Positions 36,046 to 48,262 are shown, counted from the stretch's first letter. The stretch: 64,000 nt of DNA from Linanthus parryae (GCA_023055425.1 JALGPY010000009.1:53072616-53136615); one strand, 5' to 3'. Numbers and translations: made by a program. Notes: a model not told the origin generated them from the letters alone.

Positions 36046-36240
36046 GGATTCTTGATTTTCTTATGACAATGTGTTGAAATCACGTGTATGTACACTCTCG
36101 AGCATCGGTTGGATTCTCGATTTTCTTATGACAATGTGTTGAAATCACGTGTATGTACACTCTCGAGCATCGGTTGGATTCTCGATTTTCTTATGACAAT
36201 GTGTTGAAATCACGTGTATGTACACTCTCGAGCATCGGTA
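36046..36240. repeat. Three tandem 65-bp units, each with a CACGTG G-box
   Basis: Copies start at 36046, 36111 and 36176 and differ only at a few bases, mainly near the start of copy 1 and the last base of copy 3. Each contains CACGTG (36081-36086, 36146-36151, 36211-36216), a G-box and possible abscisic acid response core. The array lies about 690-890 bp upstream of the kinase start codon. Confidence 0.85.
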
Positions 36241-36554
36241 AACATGTTTTTTTAGAAATAGGTAAACATGTTTTAAGATAGCAGATTTTGACAAAATATT
36301 GTTAGATAAATATCACATAAAAATTACCGTGAAACATTATATATTTAATGTTCGATAAGATCAAATGTCTGTGCGAGACAAAAAATGACAAAAATATATG
36401 ACGTGTATCAATTCCATGAAAACTATTATCAAAATTCATCAAATTTTAAAGTTAAAAATGGTTGATACGTCATCCCAAACTAAGCCTTGTTTTGAATATC
36501 GAAAAACTCGGAGTTTAACTTTAACTGCTCTTAATATTTACACGTGGTGCTCGC
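36241..36554. other. Intergenic, nothing recognised
   Basis: AT-rich sequence between the G-box array and the Tourist-like element. No feature is supported. Confidence 0.4.
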
Positions 36555-36557
36555 TTA

Positions 36558-37443
36558 GGGCATCTCCAACCCCATGGGGGGGGGGGGGGGAGGGGGGAGG
36601 GGGAAGAGGAAAATCGTATAAAAATACGGTTCATGTCCAACCCCATGGGGGGAGGGGGTGCTATGGGGATAAATTTTGCCTTGGGTGAGGGATGGTTAGG
36701 GGGAATTTCGCCATGGACATCCCCTCCCCCTCCCCCTACATGGAATGATTATTTAATTGAATATTTGATAATTTTAATTACACATACTAATATTTTGTGA
36801 TTATATTATGTATTTTATTATTATGATTAGTATTTTGTATTATTTTTTAAAATTAATAATGTATTCACGATTGTTGAAAAGTATATTTACGAAAAGTCAC
36901 CGTTATCTTATTTCTTTAAAATTTAATCATTTCAACTAACGAAAGAACTTGTAATCGTTGTTAGGTTGGTTTATTTCAATTTGTGTATTTCATCGCTCTA
37001 CTCATTGCATTTTTGTATTAGTGTTTAATTTTATTTCTTGTCATAAAGACTTTTTTCGTACTTGTAATCGTTATTTTTAAGGATATAAGTTTTGTTTGTT
37101 AATATTATTTTAATTATTATTAGTATTATTATCATTGTTATTATTATTAACATTTTTTTTTGTGTATGTCTCTCTGTGTGTGTATATATATATATATATA
37201 TACACACACATTGATAAACAATTTTTCATTTACTTTTTTGGTATTAATAATTTAATTTTTAGTCATTAAATATATATTACAAATTAAATTATTGGTTGGG
37301 AGGAAGAAATAGGTTGGAGACGATTATTAGTTTGGCGGAAGGGGAGGGAGAGAGGGAGTGGGAAAATGGTGGGCCCGTGGGGGGAGGGGGAGGGGGAGGG
37401 GAAGGTGAGGGGAGGGGAAAAAAGAAATGGGTTGGAGATGCTC
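36558..37443. mobile_element. Tourist-like element, 886 bp, with TTA duplication
   Basis: The ends are GGGCATCTCCAACCCCAT and ATGGGTTGGAGATGCTC. TTA occurs directly outside both ends (36555-36557, 37444-37446), as for PIF/Harbinger. The interior includes a G homopolymer near 36578-36590, a G-rich stretch at 37340-37420 that pairs loosely with C-rich sequence near 36720, and a GT/TA/CA microsatellite around 37180-37210. No transposase frame is visible, so it is non-autonomous. Confidence 0.7.
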
Positions 37444-37446
37444 TTA

Positions 37447-40400
37447 CTGTGAACCAATTTTATGTGTACGTGTGGTTTGCAAAAAAAAAAAAAAAGTTTG
37501 CAAAAAAAAACTTTATGTGTACGTGTGGGACTAAAATAGAAAGAACGGCAATATCTGGTTTCTCATTGGACGAAACCAGACCGAATATTAATGGTGGGAG
37601 AGTATACAAAGTGGACAGCGTGGCAACAGTTACGTAGGGGTTAACAGCTTGACCGTCTCTGGACGGTCCCATTACTTGGCACAGCCCACACCTCAACACG
37701 TGTCGTGATAAAATATAACCTTTTTGGGGGCGTGGGGCGTGTTTGGTTGTTTGGTGGTGGGTACGTACGTGGATAGGGGTAGCTTGGATTGGTTAATCCA
37801 ATTTTTATTTCTTCTCCCTCACGAACCACTTGCTGTGCTGTGCTGTGCTGTGCTGTGTTGTGTTCTGTTATGTGTGGAGTCAAAGAGTTGACAAATGTAG
37901 TTGAAAGTGGAATTTTGTTTTTGACTCACCAAAAGTGGTTGGAAATTGGGATAGGTTATTCCTCGTTTTGGAACATGTTTGAATTCGGGATATAACGATA
38001 AGGATCAAGGGTATACCATTTTATGTTGTCTTATGAACTCATTATACAAACTTGTACGTTGCATTCCGTCTTGTCGAAACGTATGACATGGAATAGTGAA
38101 AGTACAAAGTCTTTACTAAAACAAGGAGAATTCTATCTCAGTTTGAGAAGTGATCCACAAAAGTGTCAATGTGAAGAATAATTGAGCTCTAGTGTGTTTG
38201 TAATAATCGAACTTTGTGTTGCAACTACAATAATTTGCACGCATCAGCGTCTCACAAGGTCTTTATGCTTAGATTGTGAGCTATAAGATACTTGGAGCGA
38301 AATATCGTGTCATCTTCTTCCAAGACGATAAATTAGTGATTCAATCCCTATTGAGTACAAGACAAGCTTTTACATATTATTCGCGCCATAACTTTTAAAT
38401 TTCAAAATTCCTAAATTTAATCTGCTCGAGAACTCTGAACACCTCTATATTTTAAGGTGGCAAAACGAGCTGATCGACAAGTGGAAATTACCCGCCCCGG
38501 CCCCTGAACGGCCGCCCCAACCCACCTAACCCCTTACCCGGCTCCCCACCCCCCCCCCCCCTCCCTACAGATTGCCCCCGACCCTACCCCCACTAGCCCG
38601 GCCCGGCCCCGTGCTGGTTCGGCCCGCTCAAAACCAGCCCATTTTTATATTTTTATTAATTTTAAATATTGGCCACGGGCCCCGGGGTTTTCAAATTCTC
38701 CACACCCTAAACTCAGCCCGCTCCACACTCTGACCCGCCCCGTACCTGCCCCCTCTCCTTCAGCCTAACCTAAATCCAGCGCGGCCCGGCCCAGCCGGCT
38801 CTCACCTTGACTCTATAGTATACTGGATTACTGGTGGTCTATAGCATCTCTATTCATAGCCACTTGAGGTAGCCATTCACATTTGTGGTCTATGCAAGAC
38901 TCCTAATTTCCTTCAAGATTCCTTCAAGAACAAGTGTGCTCAGTCACTGAAGTTTACACATTCATAAGAAAAAAGTGGACTCACTTTACATATATATTTT
39001 TGGCTTATAAATCAAGACATGTTAAAGGTGGGGGTGGCTAAAAGCCGCAATCATTTATTGAAATTAGCAGCTAGCTTCTTCATTGGTCATTGTCGATTTA
39101 TGTAGAACCTTTAACCCCAAAACAAAGCAAACCACCCTTGCACACGACCCTTAACTAGCCACGTATACCTCTAAAACTACCCATTCGCAAATTTCAAACG
39201 TTAAAAACACTTAAAACTCATTTTTCCATTGTGATTGGTCCTAATCATAAATGTTTATTATACAAGACATTCCTTCAAATCCTTGTTTAGTGTCTTGTAA
39301 ACAAAGCATCATCATGGGGGTTGCATGGAGTGTTAAGTACTAATTCATACTAAAACGGAGATCGATCTCAACTGATTTCGTGCAATTTATGCATCCTTTT
39401 TAAGAATAAGTGTATGTTTGATAACTCCGTTTCCTGTTTCTAATGGATTTTAACACACTTATTTTACGTCGAAACAACTCTTTTAAGGGAGGAACCAATT
39501 TTTAAAGGGCACTGATTTTATTATTTTTCGACCTGCACTGCGAGCATGCTAATTCGAATTTTAAATTTAGAGTCTGAATAGTAATTTGGGCACATATAAT
39601 TGCATTTCATGCTCCATTGTGTAAATGCTATGCAATGGTATAATAATGTTTATCTCAAATTCTAAATGCCATCTTCACATCTCAAATTCTCTACCATTAA
39701 TTTCATGATACAATCAACAATCATAAACTATTATCTATCTTCGCGTGTGCTCAATAATTTTTTTATGGCACTTATCTTTTACTTCTTAACTTTCCATAAA
39801 GAATGGCTTTGAAGACTAATGTGATGATTTTGGTCATTTTTTTTCACTTTATGTTTACTTATTTATTATTAGGGGATTGTCCGTGTTCGAGGGCACTATC
39901 CAAAAAATAGTCCTAAATAATTTTATATGATATTCATCAAGTCATGTTCTTACACACTTTTGATAACTACATAAATTAATTCGAGATAGGGTAAAGTTCA
40001 AGTAGCGGGTAGTTAAGTAATGAGTAGTTACGTGGGTGGTAGATGAGATCTAAGAGCTGATACAGATTTATTTAATTTAAAGGCTGAAAGCCATAATTTA
40101 GTTAAACCATGTTCTTTTATAGAATAGATGTAAATCGAAATTTAAGTTTGTGGACAGTGGTCAAAAGTTAACTAAGAGTAATTGACACTAAATCTACCTG
40201 CAAAATGTATTTTGGGAAACAAAATCCCTTACTCTTTGAATTTCCCATTACAACTACATGCATGATACATTCGTAAGTGCTTAACTCCAAATTGATAAAA
40301 TGAATTAAATTTCTAACGTAAATACATCTATTCTATAAAATAGCATAGTTGACTTCTTTTCAGTCTTTAGATTAAAACAACACCAACCTTTAGATCTCAC

Positions 40401-40476
40401 CCACTTATGACATCTCTAACTAATAGGAGAGAGTTTTTTTCTCACCAAAACTAAATCCCTAACTAATAGGAGAGAT
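37447..40476. other. Intergenic, low-complexity tracts only
   Basis: Contents: a partial tandem duplication of ttatgtgtacgtgtgg with A runs (37458-37527), a CTGTG pentanucleotide repeat (about 37829-37864), and a GC-rich tract of cccggcccggcc type (about 38490-38820) like degenerate plant repeats. A CACGTGTC motif lies near 37697. No coding region could be supported. Confidence 0.45.
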
Positions 40477-40484
40477 GTTGTGAG

Positions 40485-40669
40485 CAAGGGCGGATCCAGA
40501 ATTTTGTATTAGTGGGGGCTAAATAATTTAGAAAGACAATATGTTGATGAATAAACTTAAATAGTGGGGTACTTGTTTGATTTCAGTAGGGGATAAAGTG
40601 ATTTAATTCAACAAATTACATGCTAAAATTGTACAGAATTGATCAATTCACTATGTGGATCCGCCCCTG
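40485..40669. mobile_element. hAT-type MITE, 185 bp, perfect 8-bp TSD
   Basis: The ends are CAAGGGCGGATCC and GGATCCGCCCCTG. The duplication gttgtgag is perfect at 40477-40484 and 40670-40677. Same family style as 23935-24122 and 35646-35842. Confidence 0.85.
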
Positions 40670-40677
40670 GTTGTGAG

Positions 40678-42023
40678 TGGTTCTCACGTCCATTATAATG
40701 CTCATTTCATACTTAAAATTATGTTATTTATTTTAATTTCACCACACATTTACAAACATACATTTAAATAACACCTCTAAAATTTAAACACTCTCTAATT
40801 TAGGGATAAAGTACTTAAGCACGGGCAATACTCTAGTCATTAGATGAATGAGTGGGGGGCCGTCTATCAAGTAACCTCACGTGTGCAATAATCACGCATT
40901 TCAATGCCAAAGTTCTAGAAGTAGTACCTACGGCTACGTGGATATAATTGTGTAGCAATATTGCTTCCGTCCACCAACCTGACTACCCCAAGCCATACAC
41001 ATAGACATTTATAAAACTTGAAAGTAGGAATATTAATAACGTAACAAGTAATCAAACACATCACTCCCACTCTTTAAGCACAAGTATTGAACCTATGAAT
41101 CTTTGCCACGTGCAACTGCTCGAGCGTGCAAATCGCTCGTGGCAAACATATACTATCGTAATTTTACTAGCACTACGTATCTGTGACAAGAATAGAACTT
41201 TTGACATATAAAACTCGTGCAATATATGTTCGCAGACAGTGTAATTCTTATATACTATATGCATGTTTGATGCAGGAATAAAGAGGGGGTACAATAATAA
41301 TAATGCCTGTTAGGGATAATAATTGGTGTTTGGTACAAGAATACTTTGAAGAGGAAATCAATCCCTCCTTATTATTTATACCCTTTATATGTCTAAAATT
41401 TAATCCCACCATGTAAGTGAGATTGAATACTAAAATCTTAATACCCTTATTTATACGTGTGCAAACAAACATGTTACATAATTCACCCTATATAATTATT
41501 TCCCTTAATATCATTACACCTTATAATATTGTAGGGCCCTCTGTACCTCCAATTTTCAATCCCGACACCAAACGTGCCCATGCAAAGATATAAAGCCAAT
41601 CCAATATTAATTTACTTACATCGCACTCCAAAAAACAGATAACAGTTATCATGTGATCGGTGCAGGATGACAGTAAAATGAAAATGATGGTGCGCGGTTT
41701 TACTAACATCAATATTCGCGGAGGTCATTGGTCAATTCTCACTGTGCATATACTGCACTATCAGCAAACATATATTGCATTGTATTTGTGGTTAAGGTGT
41801 CGTGGATACATAAGTTAATGATCGATGAGGACGGTTAGAATTCTCAATTATGCGACAAGTAATGCTGTGAGTAGGGCAAGTGTCGAATCATGTAACTGAT
41901 CAGTTGGCCTAATATTTATGTTAAAAGACAATCCATTGCAAGGTGATTAGGGTACACCTACCAGATTGTGAACCCCTTGCTTTGCTGGTACCTAATGCCC
42001 TTCACTCTTGGTTACATCCTCTA
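40678..42023. other. Intergenic, nothing recognised
   Basis: Minus-strand short frames near 41061-41712 have no recognisable domain. No repeat ends found. Confidence 0.4.
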
Positions 42024-42335
42024 GGGCATCTCCAATAGCCTGTGCAAAATGCAAAATATAAAGAATATGATGAAAAATTGACCTCCAATAGACAATGCAT
42101 ATGCTCATGCATTTTGCAGAACATGCATCCTCCTCTCCATTAATAGCTAGCAAGAAAGTAGGCATGCAAAATTTTGTGTCTATCTCTCTCCTCTCATGCA
42201 TCCTTTATATGTATATTTTAACTTCTCATAACTCAAAATGTATAAATTGCATTTTACTGCTGGAGCAAAACTACAAATGCATATCGTGCAAAATTTAAAA
42301 CATGCAAAAAATACCTACTACTATTGGAGATGCCC
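42024..42335. mobile_element. Tourist-like MITE, 312 bp
   Basis: Terminal repeats GGGCATCTCCAATAG and CTATTGGAGATGCCC are perfect. The flanks are cta and taa, so the target duplication is only partly preserved. The internal tgcaaaatgcaaaat and ctcctctcatgcat blocks are shared with 20405-20723. Confidence 0.7.
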
Positions 42336-42672
42336 TAAGCACTACCACATACACAAATCTTCAAATTAAAAATAGAAGATTATGAATTTTGTCATTTTAA
42401 TTTAGGCCATTAGAAGTTGGGATGGGAGTTAGGACCACAGAAAAGTCTGGTTCAAGTACTACTAATTGAATTAATATGACCTAACACGTTGCCTAAGTTG
42501 CCAAATGCAGTAAAAGAGTCTTGGCTTCGAATTTTACCACAAGCAAATTCACAGTGTTTTAAATTTCGTTAACCGTAATTTAAAATTGTGCAACTTGACC
42601 TTTATTACTCAAATCGGTAAACTGTCGGTTTATGCTCGGAAGGTATTATAGTGATTCATAAGTCATCGTGAT

Positions 42673-42977
42673 TTTTTTTTATATAATCCAGATTTGTATT
42701 AAGAAGAAAAAGAGCAAATATGAAGATCAACTCCTACAGCAAGCTTCACAATATGAGGGAGACTATTACCTAGAATGAACCGTGAAAGCTTAACAGCATA
42801 AGCCCACTAGGCTAGATTGTGAGCCACAAGATTTTGATTTCTACTACAATGTAAAAAACCTACATCTCTTTCCTTCTAACAGATTCAAAGCAGCTTCAAT
42901 TCTGGTCTTTCACGATCCTTTTACTTTTTTAACATTATTGAAGCCATTATCACCCAGAGAGAGTCAGACCCAGAGAG
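42673..42977 (-). mobile_element. 5'-truncated LINE tail, ~305 bp, perfect 12-bp TSD
   Basis: AGTCATCGTGAT occurs at 42661-42672 and 42978-42989. The insert begins on the plus strand with a T run (the poly-A tail of a minus-strand copy). It reads on the minus strand like the last part of a plant LINE, with VAHNLA-type RNase H C-terminal residues before the 3' end. A long perfect duplication plus poly-A is diagnostic of target-primed insertion. Confidence 0.8.
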
Positions 42978-43109
42978 AGTCATCGTGATATAAATATACA
43001 TTAATAACAAAACAATGTTTTTGGGGTAAACATTATATTTTTATAACAGACCACAATGGGTCACCAAATCAAATTCTAATACATCTCAAGCCCATAAGTG
43101 CTTTTGAGT

Positions 43110-43483
43110 GAAAAAGTGAATATTGCTCAACTTGGAGGGCTTGCTTTGCAAATATGTGAGCCATTCCATTTCTCCATGCGTCTCTTCTGTTCTAGAGTTT
43201 GAATTTCGATCACTGAATCGGATTCCAGGAATACTCTCTTGCAGCCGGGCGATTTTGCCATTCGTGTCATCACTGAGTACCGATCTGTTCAGAGGGATTC
43301 TCTAGTATTTACAGCGACGAATGAACCCTCTGTATCTATGAGAACACGGCCAACATCGGCTATCAAACGGTCAAGATCCATGGCGGCATTGCTGTTGACT
43401 TTCACAAATCTGTTAGGCACTATCCTCCATCTCTGCGAACCAAGGTCCGTGGTTAGAATAGTGCCTTGAATCTTAGAAGACAC
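43110..43483 (-). pseudogene. LINE RNase H fragment
   Basis: On the minus strand, 43483-43289 reads RWRIVPNRFVKVNSNAA then DVGRVLIDTEGSFVAV, the start of the RVT_3-type RNase H of plant LINEs. An ESDS-containing stretch follows in another frame at about 43230-43120. The expected catalytic Asp in the N-x-D-A-A motif is Asn here. The fragment ends close to the presumed edge of the Copia LTR. Confidence 0.6.
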
Positions 43484-43938
43484 TCAATGGAGCAATGGAT
43501 AAGTGAAGCCAAGGGTATTCGTACGAAGACAAGAATTCTTCGCACGAAGACATCCCAGAGTTAAATTTGAGGGTCTTCCCAGAATAGGCCTCTGTGAGAA
43601 AGTAGGAAGGCCTTCGTACCAAGACAATTTGTCTCCGCACGAAGAATCTTCGTACGAAGATAACGAGTCTTCGCACGAAGACAATCCTAGAGGCGGCAAA
43701 CAAGGATGAGAACGTTTCATAATTATCTCAGGGCAGATTTGGGGGCTATAAAAGGATCCTTTGGGGTCCTATGAACGTATATAAGACATTGTGATCGTTC
43801 CTCTTCATTGAATAAAGGTCTTTCTTTCCCATGGACGTAGTTAACTTGATTGGAGCTAGCGAACCACGTAAATCTTGTGTTTTGCATATTTCTTGACTAT
43901 TTGTGAGGTGAGTGATCGAGAGAATTGCCATAAAAATC
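43484..43938 (+). mobile_element. Presumed 5' LTR of a Copia element
   Basis: The stretch directly upstream of the primer site contains a TATA box (TATAAAA, 43747-43753) and a downstream aataaa, in the order U3-R-U5. The upstream border is set only by where the LINE RNase H fragment stops. The U3 part carries six near-identical 12-bp palindromic motifs. Confidence 0.5.
43518..43681 (+). promoter_or_regulatory. Array of six TTCGYACGAAGA motifs in the LTR U3
   Basis: Copies at 43518, 43539, 43613 (CCAAG variant), 43634 (TCC variant), 43649 and 43670. The fifth base alternates between T and C along the array. The core TTCGTACGAA is a perfect palindrome. All lie within 230 bp upstream of the TATA box. 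A protein-binding enhancer array is the simplest reading; no binding protein is known to me. Confidence 0.5.
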
Positions 43939-43949
43939 TGGTATCAGAG
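43939..43949 (+). other. Copia primer binding site (tRNA-iMet)
   Basis: TGGTATCAGAG, the standard plant Copia primer site complementary to the initiator-Met tRNA 3' end, just before gag. Confidence 0.8.
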
Positions 43950-43969
43950 TTTAGGCAAGATTACTCCAT

Positions 43970-45996
43970 CAAAAACGATGTCCAAATCGATGTTGAAGAT
44001 CGACATGTTCACAGGAGGGAACAACTTCGGTTTTTTGAAGATAAAGATGTAGGCCTTGCTTAAATCGCGGGAATTGTGGGCATCTTTGACCACAGACAAG
44101 GAGGCATGGATGTCAATACATTAGAGTTCAAGGTATTGGACGAGAATACACACACAACGATTATGCTATGCTTGGAGGATGACGTGATCATCGGGATAGC
44201 AAATCAAAAGGAAGCAGCGAAGCTATGGATCAAGTTGGAAAGTCTCTACATGACGAAGAGTCTCACTAGAAATTTGATGCTAAGGAAAATGCTCTTCGCC
44301 CTGCAAATGCTCGAAGGTATGGCTCTCAAGGACTATCTTGATTAATTGAATACAATTCTATCAGATTTGCGTAATATTGGCGAGAATGTGGATAGTGAGG
44401 ATGCCGCAGTTTTCTTATTGATCTTGTTACCTCCATCATACGATAACTTTTTTCATTCATTCATTGTGAACACGGATGACTTGTCCCAAGAGGAGGTCAG
44501 ATTGGCGCTCCATGCTAGGGAATTGCGCCATAAGGGTGCATGCATAGATGCAAAGGACCATGCTTCCGGGTTGATGGCGACGGGGGGGGGGGGGGGGGGA
44601 GCAAGAAGGGTAAGACGAACAAGAGGAATCAATTCTTGGCTCCTAAGTTACCCAAGTATGTTAGTTCCTATTGCAAGGAGAAAGGGTACTGGAAGAGAGA
44701 TTGCCCTAAACGAGGACAACATGGACAGAATGGCTCCGCAACCGTGGTAGATAAGGAGATTTCGTCTAAGGATGATTTCGTTCTACTAGCGGATGATGTC
44801 ACACATTCACCCGATGCGTGGTTTCTTAACTCTGGGGCTTCTTATCATATATGTTCTAACGGGGAGCTATTTTCAAGCTACAACCATGCAGATGGAGGAT
44901 CCATTCATATGGAAAACATAATTGTTTGCAAGGTTATAGGAAAAGGCTCAGTTAGGTTCAAGACTGTGGATAGAAAGACATGCACATTGAAGGAGGTGAG
45001 ACACGTACCTCTTGTCACAAAGAATCTAATTTGTTTGAGTCTACTCGACAGCAAGGGTTTCAGTTTCAAAGGTGAATGGGGGAGATTATGTGCTTACAAA
45101 GACTCAGATGTGCTACTAAAGGGGGGTCAAGGATGGGACTTTGTATGTGCTACAAGGTTCGACTATCGTAGGGTCTGTCGGAGTTTCCTCAGAGGAGATT
45201 AAGGAAGCTGATCTAACTAAGTTGTAGCATATGAGGCTCGGTCGTATGAGTGTACGTGGAATGCAGGAACTTCACAAGAAGGGGTATCTCATTGAGAATG
45301 TGCCCAAGATCCTAGGGTTTTGTGAGCACTGCGTGTATGGGAAGCTACAACGTAGCAAGTTCCCTAAGGCAGTTCATGGAGCACTCTAGATTATATCCAT
45401 TCGGATTGCTAGGGTCCATCTCGAGTCGAGGAGATTGGCAGGTACAAGTATTTTCTTAGCATCATAGAAGATTACTCCGGGATGACTTTGATATTAGTAA
45501 TGAAGCACAAGAGTGAATCCTTCGTAAGATTCAAGGAGTAGAAGACACTAGTAGAGAATCAGGTGGGAAAGAAGGTGAAGAGGCTGCGCACGGACAACGA
45601 CTTAGAGTTTTGTTCATCAGAGTTTGATGGATTCTTCAAGGATCATGGAATAGCACGCCATCGCACCGTTCGACACACACCGCATCAGAACGGAGTAGCC
45701 GAGAGAATCCGACACTTATGGCGAAAGCAAGGTGCATGCTTTCAAATGCAGGTCTTTTTAGAGGCTTTTGGGGAGAGGCAGTTTCCATGGCATGCCATCT
45801 CGTAAATCGGAGCCCGCAAGCAAGTATAGGATGCAAGATTCCTATGGAAGTCTAGTCCGGTAGAGCAGTGGACTACTCATATTTGAGAGTATTTGGTTGT
45901 GTTTCCTATTATCACGTTGATGATGGAAAACTAGAACCAAAAGCTAAGAAGCAAGTATTCATGGGTTTCAGAATAGGTGTGAAGGGATACAAAATA
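43970..45996 (+). pseudogene. Copia gag-protease-integrase, decayed
   Basis: The gag region spans about 43980-44750 (LWIKLESLYMTKSL, LALHARELR). A zinc-knuckle-like stretch (SYCKEKGYWKRDCPKR) follows, where the first Cys has become Ser. Protease (WFLNSGASYHIC, 44820-44855) has Asn in place of the catalytic Asp. The GAG-pre-integrase follows near 45235 (MRLGRMSVRGMQELHKKG). Integrase follows (SIIEDYSGMT; RTDNDLEF; TPHQNGVAER at about 45680-45710). The element reads up to GVKGYKIW at 45994 and then stops. An 18-20 nt G run at about 44584-44601 sits inside a Gly-rich gag stretch at a frame change. RT and RNase H are missing. Confidence 0.8.
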
Positions 45997-46009
45997 TGGG
46001 CAGACAATT

Positions 46010-46341
46010 ATAGGGTTTTAATACGGATTACGCAGCGGAATAAACAAAATAAACATTCATTCAAGACCCTCCAAGGATCACTAGTCTAGAATTTACAACG
46101 GTGGTAAAGGATGAGAACATCAAGTACCTTGGTTTGGCTCCTTGATGACTTCACGTGAAATAATGTCCATGTGTCTCTGAAAATTCCACTCCTATGATTG
46201 ATCCAGTATCCTCCACACCTTTGTGCTAGCTAGGGAAGGAGGAGGAAGAAGAAGATCATGCAAAACGAGACCAAAAGAGGGCTCGCCTCTTTGGTCGATG
46301 ACGAGGAGGGGGCGGATGGGGTCGGGCATCTATTCCAACAG
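46010..46341 (-). mobile_element. Copia 3' LTR, minus strand
   Basis: On the minus strand the sequence starts TGTTGGAATAGATGCCC at 46341, immediately after a PPT-like aagtgggaga, and runs to about 46010. Its far end is not exactly defined. It cuts off the plus-strand Copia described above. Confidence 0.55.
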
Positions 46342-46558
46342 TCTCCCACTTGCACTAGAGCCAATCTGGTGCATCTCGTATGCCTATAGATCTAGTGTGC
46401 CGTTCATGCTTGCGTTGAACAAGCGAGTTTGTAAGTGGATTTGACAGATTCTCAGATTCTCATATGGAGGAATCTTGCAAATCTTCACATCTCTTCTATC
46501 GATCATATCTCGAATAAGATGAAACTTCATGAGTACGTGTTTGGATTTCTGGTGTGAC
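46342..46558 (-). pseudogene. Copia RNase H C terminus, minus strand
   Basis: On the minus strand it reads SKHVLMKFHLIRDMIDRRDVK then KICKIPPYENL, the end of Copia RNase H (equivalent to the family's SKHIE-x-x-H-x-IR), followed by the PPT and LTR. The beginning is cut off at 46558/46559 by the LTR of the gypsy-type element. Confidence 0.7.
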
Positions 46559-48262
46559 TGACGCGATTTATTAACGCGTATGCGCAAGTGCACGGTCAAG
46601 TAATATAGGGGTGGTATTTCAACCACGAGTTATCGATCCCACGAGGACAGACTTGAGACTATTTAATTAAGCGATTAGTTTACAGCACGGTAACAGGAGG
46701 AAAAGATTGTGATTAAATACGTTGTCTCCCCCAAACAAGCGAATGAAAAGTGAAATAACAACTAACTAATATTTTTGTATTTTTATTTTTTATAAAGAAT
46801 AATGGAGAAACTAGGCGATCTCTAGATCACCTAGGGCTTTAAACGATTTCCGGATTATCTAAGTAACACGTTAATGTGAACCTAATCAAGTCGGGTAACA
46901 GGCTATGACAATCTCCTGTCGGTCTTATGTCATTTTACGTCTCTGTTGACTACAATATCCTCTCGGTCTCATGTTGTCTATCGGTCCGTTCTAGAAGGTC
47001 ATCTACTGATACGATAACATGTCCTGTCGGTCCACCGTTTCACGGAACAGTTGAATAATTCTACTGAATCTACCCACACTAGCCAATCCTACTCACTTCT
47101 CCTACCGGTCTCGCTGATTATGGATTGATGCTCATATCTCATCCTAGCTAGTTAAAGTTACTGTCGCGCACTTCACTAGCCAACTAACGGTTCCGGTTAA
47201 TTACTCCATCCCCATTAAGAATTTAGCGAAGAATATGAACAATTGATTTAGAACTTAATCAAATTTAAGCATGATTCATCCTATGTGCAAAACCGAGTTC
47301 ATTGATTATCAATTCCTATCTTAGTCGTGTCAATATACTAAGATCATTAAAAAGATTCATGAACTAACATCCATTCAATAGAAGAAATCAATAAGCATGA
47401 AACAAATATTAAAAATACGGAAAAAAATCATCGTCTACATAACCCAAGGCTCTCTAGAGAAGCCTAGCAATGGAGTTTAGCTAATATTAATCAATCAAAC
47501 AAAACTTACAAGTTTCTCCATAAGAAGATTGAGAGAGGAAGAAGAAGAAAAAAAAATCTAGATCTTCAATGGAGGAGCCCTCCTCTTGAACCCTAGCCTC
47601 CTCCTTGCGTGAGTCTCTCTTTTTCTTCTCTCTCTTCCGTGCGTCCTATTTTTTTTCCTTCTTTTAATCCCACATCTGATCTACGTTGTGGTCTTGTGAT
47701 AACCTGTTGTGATCATAGGATCACATTTTGTGGTCTTGCGGCTGATCTTGTGTTCATAGGATCACCTTTTGTGATCATAGGATCACATTGTGGTCTTGCG
47801 GGTGATCGTGTGATCAAAATTGTGATCCTACACTTCCAGTGAGTTGCTCTTACGTTGGCCACCGGATTTTCAGTAAGTGTTTGGCTATTTTTCATCTAGG
47901 GGGTCAAAGTGCCATTACATAAATTTCATTAAATTGCATTTGCCTCCCCTTTTCATGTATTTTCACTGTTTCTTCACGATTTCTTCTTCGTTTAAGCTCC
48001 CGAAAAATCTCCAAAGCTTGTTTCTCCTCTCCGCTTCATCTCTCAAGCTCCGTTTCCTGTCAAACAACACGAAACACAGCCCGTGTGATCAAACGTGACA
48101 AAGTACATAAAATTTTATGAGAAACGCTGGATTCACAACTTCATGCACAAAGCTAAATTTCTACATTTTATCTACATTCATAGTGTAAAAGATTATCAAC
48201 CCGGAAAGCACGCAAAAGGATATAAAACGTGCAAGAAATATAACTCTAATAGAGAGTTATCA
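46559..48262 (-). repeat. Element A 3' LTR (type 1), 1704 bp
   Basis: Opens on the plus strand TGACGCGATTTATTAACGCG and closes GAGTTATCA. It carries a run of GATC-containing hairpins at 47711-47826. Highly similar in inverted orientation to 54863-56433. Confidence 0.8.
47708..47787. promoter_or_regulatory. GATC-rich hairpin tract in the LTR
   Basis: TGTGATCATAGGATCACA (47708-47725) recurs at 47770-47787, each able to form a 7-bp stem. Nine GATC sites fall within about 115 bp. The same 18-mer occurs in the diverged LTR at 53032-53049. Confidence 0.5.

Noticed and set aside
36398..36688. Gly-rich open frame
   Set aside because: It runs through the G homopolymer of the Tourist-like element and is low complexity.
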